From NCBI GenBank assembly GCA_032718475.1, contig JAUCBJ010003303.1:1-40482 (forward strand): a stretch of DNA of 40,482 nucleotides, given 5' to 3'. The DNA is from Nemertoderma westbladi (Eukaryota > Xenacoelomorpha > Nemertodermatida > Nemertodermatidae). The translations under genes and the position numbers were made by a program. Shown here one piece after another: positions 28,440 to 38,458 of this stretch; the stretch's first letter is position 1; every line of letters starts with the position of its first letter. A model generated the notes under the pieces. It searched no databases. It had not been told where the DNA came from and saw nothing but the letters and a program-made list of their open reading frames with translations.

Positions 28440-31400
28440 AACTGGAGGTCAGGCGATGGCGACGAGCACCACAAGGAGGAAGGGAACAGTACTACTGAGA
28501 GTAGTACCGGTAAGGGTGATTGGAGAAAACGGACTATCGGTTACAACACTGATGTTAGTCGATAGTGGAGCAGCATTCATGGTAACACGGATAGTTGGGT
28601 AGCCGAGAGAATAGGGTTGAAGACTAAGCCAAGTAAGATGGCGGTGACCACGATATCAAGCAAGGACGAGGTCATGAAGATGAGGATGGGATGATGTGAG
28701 ATAGGAGTGATAACACCAGGGTGTGATTATGGGGCTACCATCGAACCCATCCAATAAATGGATTCGATTAACATCAACGCCAGGCGACCTACAAAGATCG
28801 ATATCGAACAATATCGATGCCTGGATGGCATCAACTTTTCCGTGCCTGAACTGGAACTCATAGATGGCATGGATTGTCCGATTGCCCATGAGAGGCTACA
28901 AACTATTTTTGGCGACGACAGGGAGCGAGATCCGGTGGCCATTCTCATGCCATTCGGATGGACGCTCAGTGGCCCAATAAAGACGAGGACCCCATTTAGC
29001 GTATCCGAATCCTCAGGGTGCATGTTCACTGGGACAATGAGGGAGATGGAGGATGGATTGGCGGAGGAACAGCTTAAGATGCTGCTATGGCAGGATTTCG
29101 AGGGGTTAATGGAGATCGGGGTAGGAACCTCGGTACAGGACAAAGAGGCGCAGGACAGCATCAGGAGATCGATGAAGTGTGAGGGGGGGGGGGGGGGGGG
29201 TTGGTATACCATAGGAATGGTATCGAAGGAGCCAAAGCTGCCCTTACCGAACAATAAGAGAATGGTCGAGATGAGACTCCGGAAGTTAAAACAAACGCTT
29301 AGACGGAGTCCGGAGAAGAACGACTACATACATAAAATCATTAAGAAGTATGTAGATCGGGGGTGGGCTGTGGAGCTACCAGTAGATGAACCGGACACCG
29401 ACGGGACTTACTATCTGCCACTTCATGTGGCCCTAGATCCCAGGAAGGGCAAACTAAGGATGGTGGTTGAAGCCTCTGCCAAGACAAATGGCAAGAGCCT
29501 TAACAACTACCTACTAGAAAGCCCCAATATTTACAATTCGTTGATAGTTCTGTTGAGATTCAGAAATGGGAAACATGCCTTCACGTGTGATATTGAGGGA
29601 ATGTTTAACCAAGTGCAGGTATTTGAAGAGGATAGCAATAGTCAATGCTTCCTGTGGTACAACAGTGACGAAGAGCTGTCAGATATACATAGATACATAC
29701 ATAGATATAGAGTCTTCTTCATTTACCACGACCACAGCCATAAGAGATACAGTGGAGGGCAAAGAAGGAGAGTATAGTAAAGAGGCAATCAATATGATTC
29801 GACGTGTGATCTACGTGGATGATGGGATGGGTTCTCAAAACTCCATTGAGGAGATCGTCGAAACAGGGCGCGAAGTTCGCAACATCCTGAAGAAATCGGG
29901 ATTCAACTTGACGAAGTTCCAGTCAAACTCTAAAGAATTAATGGAAGCCATAGAGGATAAACTACCGGAGGTAAAAATTGGATAAACCTATGATGGTAAA
30001 CGATCAGATTATGGCGGACAGAAGAGTAGAATCGCAGCAGAAAGCACTAGGGATTGTATCGAACCGGGAGACAGATGAGTTGGAATATCATGTCAGGAGG
30101 GTGCCGGGATCCATACCAAGCGAGGCTATGTGTCATACATAGCGAGGATTTGTGATCCATTAGGGTTAGCATCCCCATTGCTAGTCACGGGGAAGCAGAT
30201 ACTTCAGAAGGTTTACAAGATCAAAGATGACTGGGATGGAGGTCCCGATATAAATAAGTAAACAGTGGGAGAAATGGACAGGCAGCTTAGAAGATATGGG
30301 AACTTACTATGCCACGTGTATACTTCCCGGATGGAGACATGAGTGAATTGGAACTACATATGTTCTCCGACGCATCCTTGGAAGCATATGGTGCTGCGCT
30401 TTATTTGGTACAGCGAAAGGGGACTCATAAGCCCAGACTAGTGTTCAGTAAAGCCAGGTCGACGCCACCAGATTCAGCATCAGTAACAAAACTTGAGCTA
30501 ACGGCTGTGAGATTGGGAGTGAGAGCGACAGCATATTTGGTGGATGCAATGCCAAGTATAGTGGAATCACACTACTAGACGGATTCCATGGTGGTGTTGG
30601 GATGGTTGCATAATGAAAAGAAGCGATATCCCATTTTCGTAACGAATTGAGTGGATGAGATAACAGCAACTACGGACTTGGACAAGTGGCACTACTGCCT
30701 GACTGACGACAATCCGGTGGACTTGCTATCGAGAGGCGTACAACGCCACGCTTTCTTGAGAAAACAAGAGTTGTGGCAGCATGGTCCACACTTCATCAAC
30801 GACAGGTCGAAGTGGCCACCGATGAGGAAAGTAGAGGAGAGGAAGTAGTGGTAGAGGATGAGGGAAATGAATCAGAGGGGGAAGAAATATTCAGCCAGTT
30901 AGTGAGGGAGATTAAGGAGGCACCACCTCGATAAGACAATAGAGTCTTGTGATAATCCAACAGATAGGTTACTCAGTTACAGCTCTAGCTGGTATAAGAT
31001 GAAGAAGCTAGTGACATATCTGAGGGCTTATGGAGAATTACTCAGGCGGGCTGGTACGGGTGGTAAGAATAGACCCACCATTGCATCTGGAAGGGGCGGC
31101 CAAAGCCGTGATACAATACAAACAAGGGAAGGCATTTGGAGACGAAGTTGACCGTGCTAGGAAACAGCAACGCCTTCGACAGGACAGTGAGATCAACGCG
31201 CTATCAACGCAACTGGATGAGGATAGAATCCTGGTCATGAACTCCAGGGTGGCTAATAACACCAGCTCCTTAACTCCACCGAAACCAATAATAATCCCTA
31301 ACAAATCACCGATAGTTCAACAGATTATATGGGATGCCCATAAGACCATACTACATGGCGGTACCAACCCAACACTTACCGCAATCAGGAAGAAATATTA

Positions 31401-32391
31401 GGTAATTCAACTTAGAAAGATGGTGAAGGCGGTAGTGGGGCAATGCCAGATACGCCAATCGATGAAGAAGGAGAGGGCCGTGCAAGAGATGGTGCCACTG
31501 CCAACTAATAGGGTGAGGCATCATGACCCACCATTCACACACTGCGGCGTGGACATGTTTGGGCCGTTAAAAATAAATCAAGGTGATGCGGCACACCGAG
31601 AAACGATACGTTATAATCTTCGTATGTAATAACACGAGGGCCATGGGGATAGAACTAGCTCAGGATGCTATGTCGTTCGCATTTATCAATGCGTTGGAAA
31701 GATTTGTGACCCGCAGAGGAGGAACGGTCGAAGTGTTATACTCTGACAATGGGACTATCTTCGTTGGGGCAAAAAACGAGTTAGTGGAGGCCCCTGACAT
31801 CTTGGAGGGAGAAGATGTTAAGGCAGCGATGAGGAGGCACCTGATTAAATGGGAATGGAGGATGCCATACGCGCCGCACACGTTGGGTTGCGTAGAACGC
31901 CTAGTCGGAAGCTCCAAGCAGCTGATGACCAAACTCATGAACAATCATATGGTGACCGAGGTTGGATTGAGGATGGTGCTGGCGAAGTGCGAGGGAATTA
32001 TCAACAGCCGACCGCTGTATCCCAAGAACGATGATCCAGAATCGCTGGAGGTTCTGACACCAGCACATCTTCTCGCACAAACTCGCGTCAGAGCTGGAAG
32101 GTGGCTTAGGCAATAGGTGCAAAGTATTGGAATAGGTGGATTCAAGAGTACCTGCCAACACTGCATAAGAGAAGCAGGTGGAGGAATAGTCTGAGGGAGC
32201 TCAGGAAGGGTGACTTAATAATCGTAACCAACGATACGATCATCAATAATCACTGGAGACTGGTAAGAGTAGTTGAGTGCTACCCTGGTGAGGATGGAAA
32301 GATTAGATCCGTGGAGGTTAGAATTGGAGGAAAGATTGGGGCGAAGGATAGGAAGACCTACAGAAGGGTGGTAGGAAAGTGTTGGCCCTAA
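28440..32391 (+). pseudogene. BEL/Pao retrotransposon pol, degraded
   Basis: Domains are in normal pol order but split over frames. Protease with DSGA at 28561. The connection block DPVAILMPFGWTLSGP lies in the frame 28758-29777. RT block YLPLHVALDPRKGKLRMVVEA is followed by SLNNYLLESPNIYNSLIVLLRFR and AFTCDIEGMFNQV. A frameshift at a TACATAGA microsatellite near 29690-29720 precedes YVDDGMGS at 29812-29823. RNase H has FSDASLEAYGAALYL (about 30365). The bridging block DNPVDLLSRGV lies at about 30700. Integrase has H/H, then a zinc site whose last Cys is Arg (CQIR, about 31443). Integrase core residues sit in GVDMFGPL, YSDNG and GCVERLVG. The C-terminal RKGDLIIVTND...WRLVRVVECYPG block ends at about 32391. 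Several frameshifts and stops make it inactive. A G18 run sits at 29183-29200. Confidence 0.93.
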
Positions 32392-32646
32392 TTAGTTGTC
32401 TCGTCCAATAAATTGGAATGAGGGGGATGGGAATGAGGGCGAGACGCCCTTCCCACACAAAAGATAAAAATAATAAAATAAAATAAAAAATATAATTACG
32501 TACGTCTGATGGGTACGAACGTACTAACGTACATACATACATCTGATGAGTACACCTGTACCAACATAAGATTAAAAATGTAAGATTGTAACATTGTAAC
32601 ATAACATTGTAAGGCACCACCAGTCTGGTGAGAGAGAAGAATCAGG
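32392..32646 (+). other. Possible BEL LTR or untranslated spacer between pol and gag
   Basis: 255 bp between the end of pol and the gag start. Contains ACGTAC/CATACATAC repeats and AATAAA-rich sequence (32465-32490). GGCACCACCAGTCTGGTGAG near 32613 could mark an LTR end followed by a primer-binding site, but I found no second copy to confirm an LTR. Confidence 0.3.
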
Positions 32647-34640
32647 ATGGCAGAGAAGCTAGTTAAGAAGAGAAAGTCGGAGAAGAGTGGGAAAGAACTA
32701 CTAGTGGATTTCACGCTAAGACATCCGAAGAATAAGACGAGGGAATACTACAAATGTCTTCCGAAGAGTCAGAAAGCGCACGCGCTGCAAGATCAGTTTA
32801 GGGAGCTGCACGAGCGATGATTAGTCGGGACCTAAGGGACACTGTCATAGGATAATGCAGTCAACGAACATCTTCGTTACGTTGTAAGGGGGGACGAGGG
32901 TACTTTCGGGATACCAAAGTACGCGAGGGAACCACCTAGAAAAGAGTGGAGGGAGTTTGTGGATTCCATGGAGAGGGGCGGATATATGGTCCTAGACGAT
33001 GAGGGGACTGTAGAGGATAAGGATGATGATGATGAGGCGAGGAGGGGGCAGAAGGGTCGGGTAGAACTATATTGCTGCATTTAATGGCGCCGAATGGAGA
33101 TATTTTTCTGTTTGACCTAGGGATCTACGGTAAGAAGAGCGGACCAAAGTTGAACCATCTACCGGATGCAGTGCAGAAGGTAGTAAGGAGAAAGACTACG
33201 ATCAAGATCGGAACAGCGTTACGCAACGACGCAGAAAGGATTATTGGACCAGGCACCCCGAATCTTCTGGATATTCAGGTAGTCTACATGGCTATGATGA
33301 AACCGGATGGATTGGGATTGGTGGATAACACGGGACAATACGGAGCCATGGCTATGGGTCAGTTGATGGGACTCTTGTGCCACAAGCCGATGGTCTGGAA
33401 CAAGTTCTGAGAGGAATACTGGGCGGGACTTGTGAATTCACTCAAGTGGGGTTGTGACCGGGAAAGGACGAGTTTTATCACTTCCGAAAGGGGGCGATAA
33501 AGACATACCAGAAGAGATATATCTCACAGGAGGACTGGATAATGATAGGGTTAGTGAACCTATTCATAACGGTGGTCATCGGTTGAGAACCAACGGTGTT
33601 TCTACTAATGGGAGCAGCACTGAACCACAGGAGAGCCTTCAAGATAGCCTTAGAAGGACTTGTAGACCACCCAGGCCGGAAGGGCGAGTCGGTGTATTAC
33701 AATACCTGATATCTGGTGGACAGAGAAGTAGACGTACCATACAGACGATGGAAGAAATGTGAGGCGGATAGAGAGGAGGAAAGAATGCTAGAGGAAGTTG
33801 CTATGAAAGAGATGAGGGAGGCAGCAGGTAGAGAGGAAGATATAAGGGGAGGGGAATATGATTTCGAGGCCCAAGACTTGGATGAGTTGAGGTGGGACTC
33901 GGAGACCTCGGGTGACTTTCGGCTAGGGGATGAGGTGGATTGGATGGAGGAAGCGCCAATACAGTCGACATACCTGGGGGGTCTGAGGGTGACTTTGGTA
34001 GGAAGAGACTGAAAGTGACGGAGGGGTGGAGGGTTATGGGCGAGTACGGGACGTCATCATAAGTAGTGTTTGGGGAGTCGATGCCGAGGGAGGATGAGGA
34101 CATTGATATGGTTAGGGATGATAAGGTGGAAATGTTCACGTATCAACGGCTCCATAGACCCAGGAGGCTACATAGAGCCAAGGACGAGTTAGGGGGACAG
34201 ACAGTGATAGACAGTTGTGACTACTGTGGGAGACTAACCCATCAGCAGAAGAACTGTCTGTATAACTACCAGAAGGGGGCGACATTTCTATACTGCCGAG
34301 AGTCAACCCATAGGACGACTGCATAGCCCGAGGCTGCATCATAGGTGTAGCAAGTGCAAATTTAGAGGGGGCATTTAGAGCGCCAGTGTGACTGGATGGA
34401 TGACGAGGATAAATTCTGTATCTATGAGGAGTGGGCCAACATTGGAGTCATGACTAGACAAAGGTTGAAGGCCCAGGAGTTCCAGTGGGGGTTTTTCAAC
34501 ATCAACCTACAGGCGCACCAGGAGATTACCAAGAGGAGACTACTATTCACATGTCAGGAGGTAGCAACGGCGGCATCACATGGAGGGGTTATTAACACCC
34601 AAAGGTACCTCAACAGATGGTCACCTGTAAAAGCTTTTGC
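32647..34640 (+). pseudogene. BEL/Pao-type gag relic, copy 1
   Basis: Opens with ATG and a Lys-rich start (MAEKLVKKRKSEKSGKELL), with a stop at 32818. It then continues in other frames through VRGDEGTFGIPKYAREPP, the block 33072-33410 (MLHLMAPNGDIFLF) and the acidic block 33716-34012 (EADREEERMLEEVAMKE). It ends in a zinc-knuckle region. The first knuckle CDYCGRLTHQQKNC (C-x2-C-x4-H-x4-C) is intact at about 34216-34257. The second (near 34350) is broken by a 2-nt difference that copy 2 lacks. At least four frame changes or stops are present. It sits 3' of pol, the reverse of normal order. The 60-bp repeat at 34640-34815 follows. Confidence 0.7.
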
Positions 34641-34761
34641 GGATATAACAAGTAATTTTTCTCCGCAATATACCGTGTAGGTGTTTTAGCGGACATAACA
34701 AGCCATTTTCTCTGCAATATATCGTGTAGGTGTTTTAGCGGACATAAGAAGCCATTTTCTC
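32727..34761 (+). repeat. Long direct repeat, copy 1 (partner 38450-40482)
   Basis: About 2.03 kb matched by 38450-40482, with roughly 14 substitutions and one 2-nt indel by hand comparison (about 99.3% identity). It starts inside the gag relic at GAAGAATAAGACG. Spacing is 5723 bp, falling to 5721 after the indel. The right limit is set only by the window end. Confidence 0.95.
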
Positions 34762-34815
34762 CGCAATGTACCGTGTAGGTATTTTAGCGGACATAACAAG
34801 CCATTTTCTGCCGCA
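34640..34815. repeat. ~59-bp tandem repeat downstream of gag
   Basis: Four units of about 59 bp containing TTTTAGCGGACATAACAAG, CCATTTTCTCCGCAAT and ACCGTGTAGG. The first unit is diverged. The second copy of the array runs off the window (40361-40482). Confidence 0.88.
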
Positions 34816-37771
34816 ATGCGCCTAATACTCTAAAAGACTGGGAATCAGATTACGAAATCTGTCAGCTGATTTACTGTAAACGTGGAACCTCTCTTTGTTC
34901 AGCTCGCTCAGCCAATCAGAGCGATTTTCATTTTATCTTGTACAGAGGCCTACGGAAAACCGTGCAATGCATTACGGTTTTTGTTTACCTTTTCCTGAGC
35001 CTCGGAACATCGGCTTAGAGATTCTTCTGTGCTTCTGTAGAAGTTTCAGACTTTGGCCAAACATTAGACGGCTTTGATTATAAGAACGTAAATCTATTAT
35101 CTGACTGGATGCATTACTGCGGTACTGCAACGCATTGCTGAACTCACTCGACTACTGTGCTTCTTTCACCGCATTATTTTACTTCTGTTTACTGTCTGTT
35201 ATTAATTGTTATATGTTGATGGATATGTTGTTATATTTGGAGAATACCGATAAATAATCATAAAGCCCCAATCTTCTTGATTACTGAAGGTAAGAGGGAC
35301 CGGTTATCTGTAGCAATTGCAACTTATATTATAGTGGTTTTTGTGTGAATTAAATGCTATTTCATAATCCCTACATGTGTCAGTTGCTATCCTCCTTATA
35401 TATAATCAAATTCAGTGACGGTCGGCAGATCAGTGTGCACGTGCAGCAGTGTGAAGTCGTGTGCAGTAGTGTGACAGATAATAAAGCATCTCCTAAAGAA
35501 TGCGCTATTTACGAAAATCAGTAGCCATCTAGTTGTGTTTAGTATAAGTCATAACTCTGTTTTATACTTAAAGCGCCACGTCCTAAAGGAACTGTTAATA
35601 TTTCCCCGAAAGTGAATAATATTGTCAGAGATTATATAGTAACGATCAATCGAATAATACAGTAGGTCTGCAACGCAATAAATTTCAAAGCACCCAAATC
35701 CAGTCTCCCTTAACTGTAGGTGAATGATCGCGCATAGACTGGCTTCGGCTAATGTTACTTCATGTGCACTAAATAATTGTTATAGGCTAAAGTCGATTTA
35801 TAAACAAGAGGACACCTAAAATTGGCAGGTTAAACTGCTAAAGGTCTGAAAGCGCAAACAATAATAGATTTTTAGTTTCTTTATTGCACCGTAGGCAATA
35901 AAGTCGAAGGTACCGGTCGAACGGTAAGCTGTAGGCCTAACTGCCCAACTACCCGAACCGGTACTTACAGGTACAACATTATTATTCGATTTTGATAATT
36001 ATATACCGGTAGGTCTCGATATTTAATCAGGGACGGCCGCCCTGGTTTTTTATTGGGATTTTACTTATTTCTGTCAGTTTTATTTATCTGTAAGTGTAAT
36101 ATTGAGCAGAAGGCATGTAAGCCCGCTCAAATTGTACAAATAATTTGTAGGCTGGATTGTTGTCTGACTGTTGTTAAGTCTGAAGGGATTGCAGTGTGTG
36201 TAGAGTGTATGTCCGATAAAGTACTAGTTAGGAAGGTGGGGGCATCCAGTGCTGTAAGGTAAATCCCCCCCGAAAGAATAAGTCGTACTACTCGGTTAGA
36301 ACGCATACTAACTAACAATTTTGGAGTCTGCATATACTGTAGTTTATTTAGGCTTGATAGTAGTCTGCCAGCGTTTGGTCTGTATTTTGTTGTGTAGTCT
36401 GCACGGGTAGCGTAATATTTATTATTCAGAGTATATGCGAGTATTCGCAACCTACATAACTCCCCAAGTTTATTCCTACAGTAATTGTGCTTGTTATACA
36501 TACCGTTATAGTTAAATTAACCCTGGTACTACATCAGGGCTGCTTGGCGTAGGTAAAGACTGGTGATTTTATGCTCTAGTCACTCCAGCAGATACCGTGG
36601 TTCTTTTGGCTGTACAAGTATATTTAACTGCTGGTTATTTGTTGTATAAGTACTTGTACCTAATTTAGGGTTTAGTGTACAGTGCTTTCCGAAAGTAATT
36701 AGTGTATAAGCGGTATATTTGTGTTGTAAAGTGGTTAATAGGTACGTTAGCTCTGGTTGGCTACGGTAATTAACTTCTAGGTAAGGACACTCCGGGTACA
36801 TACGTAGTACTTATAGAGCTGTAGAGCTAAAGACTATAAGTCGTCAGACGGTGGTATTTTCTTATCTGGACAACGCAATTTATTTACTACTGCTTAATTA
36901 TTTTCAAATACCGTAGTTTCCTGTCCGTTTGTAAGAACCAGAAATTCTAACTCCTTGTTAGGCTGGTTTATAGATTTCCTGTAAAATTACCCTGAAATTT
37001 GTATATGTAATTTTTGGTGTTTATTTAGAAATTGTAATCTCACACAGTAATTGTATGTAATTTGTAGTAATAAGTAACTTAGTAAAGTAGAATTATTTGT
37101 TTTAGTGTCTAACAAGTAGCACTTCACTGAGAGCGTTCAGCTTCTGTGCAGTGACTCCTTACCAAGAAATAATAACATTTATTTCAAACATTGACAAAAC
37201 CCATTATACAGGTATATATATATACATTATAAATCAAATCAAACCGATTTATAAAATAGTAGGCCTGTTATACATCAATTGGGTCTTAATATCAGTTTGG
37301 CTACTGCTTGATAACAGTAATAAAGTAAAGGAAAGTAACCCTAAAATTCAGAAATTCAGTTATTCTAAAATAATTGACATTACCGGTATTTATAGTAGGC
37401 TTATTATATTTATTTCTATAAATTTGGCTGAGATTATATACCGGTATTCTGTAATTAGTCCTAGTCTATAATCATACTTATATATACTATAAGTGTATGC
37501 TGTATACCGGTATTTACGATAGGCTTATTATATATATTTATATAAATTTATGCTGAAATTATATACCGGTATTCTGTGACAAATCCTAGTCTGTAATAAT
37601 ACTTATATATATACTATAAGTGTATACCGGTATTCTAATATATTATATATATATCGCGTTACATTGAGTAACGATATCGGTAATTAATTACTAGGATTAC
37701 AGTTGATACTGAATTACTAGACTTGCTTTAACTGTCGTTATAGTAGTAGGCATTCAACTGTACAATCAAAC
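34816..37771. other. No gene recognised; upstream region of 228-aa ORF
   Basis: Contains a GTGCAGCAGTGTGAAG-like repeat at 35430-35475, five TACCGGTA between 37381 and 37632 and an AT-rich tandem repeat at 37381-37632. Two minus-strand frames (36127-36501 and 36580-36801) show no family motif. Position before the 228-aa ORF would suit a long terminal repeat or leader, but I found no supporting duplicate in the window. Confidence 0.35.
37381..37632. repeat. ~121-bp tandem unit carrying TACCGGTA
   Basis: Two full units and a partial third, each containing TATACCGGTATT, a TAGGCTTATTATAT block, a second TATACCGGTATTCTGT and CTATAAGTG. Confidence 0.8.
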
Positions 37772-38458
37772 ATGGCTGACACAAAACAAACTCTGTCAGA
37801 TAGTCTCCTAGAAACAACAGTCTGCGATTCAGATAGGAGTGCGGAACATCTGAGACCGAATTCCAAGTCCCCTCCTACTGTAAGAAAGGTCATACCTCCA
37901 GTAGTAGTATCAGACCCTAGGCTAGTGAAGCACCGTAGGTCTATTATAGGCACTCGGGCTCAAGTCAAGCGGGACCAAGAGGCAGCTGTTAAACAGCAGC
38001 AACACCCGAACCGAGAATTTATTTCTCAGCAGTCCGATAGCTCCAGTAGTTCAGATACTGTAGAGTTGACACCCGAGATCGGAGCAAAGATGGCAGAAGC
38101 GGTTTATTCGGATCCACTTCTCATTCTTCCTGAAGCCGTACTCACTAGGGTATTGATTGCGGTGGAGGAACATCAAATCGATTGGGCGAGAAGTAAGCGA
38201 TCGACCAAGGACAGTTATGCGGGATACACAAGGGAGGAACTGAAGTCTATTGTCGAGACACAATGGAACTTCCCCAGACCCGGACTCCCGTTTAACTTAT
38301 CGGAAGCTGCCTGGGAGGACTTATATCAGATGGGAGTAGTAAAGGATACTCGAGATCCAGCTGTGTGGAAGAGGTCGGCAGCAGGATATGTACAGGGATT
38401 CTTCAGTTCTTTGGAGCGATTAGAGGAACACCTGTTTCAACAACCAATTGAAGAATAA
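37772..38458 (+). CDS. 228-aa protein of unknown function, C-terminus cut by duplication junction
   Basis: Long + frame starting ATGGCTGAC. Hydrophilic N-terminal half (1-110) with KKHRR-like basic patches, a KQQQHPN stretch and an S-rich tract (QQSDSSSSSDT). The C-terminal half (about 112-225) is probably folded and helical, with PEAVLTRVLIAVEEHQIDW, GYTREELKSIVETQW and WEDLYQMGVVKD. No zinc, protease or RT motif. A capsid-like gag region of another retroelement is possible but unproven. The last residues and stop (GAA GAA TAA) come from the first bases of the 38450 repeat, so the natural C-terminus is probably lost. Confidence 0.5.
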   Translation: MADTKQTLSDSLLETTVCDSDRSAEHLRPNSKSPPTVRKVIPPVVVSDPRLVKHRRSIIGTRAQVKRDQEAAVKQQQHPNREFISQQSDSSSSSDTVELTPEIGAKMAEAVYSDPLLILPEAVLTRVLIAVEEHQIDWARSKRSTKDSYAGYTREELKSIVETQWNFPRPGLPFNLSEAAWEDLYQMGVVKDTRDPAVWKRSAAGYVQGFFSSLERLEEHLFQQPIEE

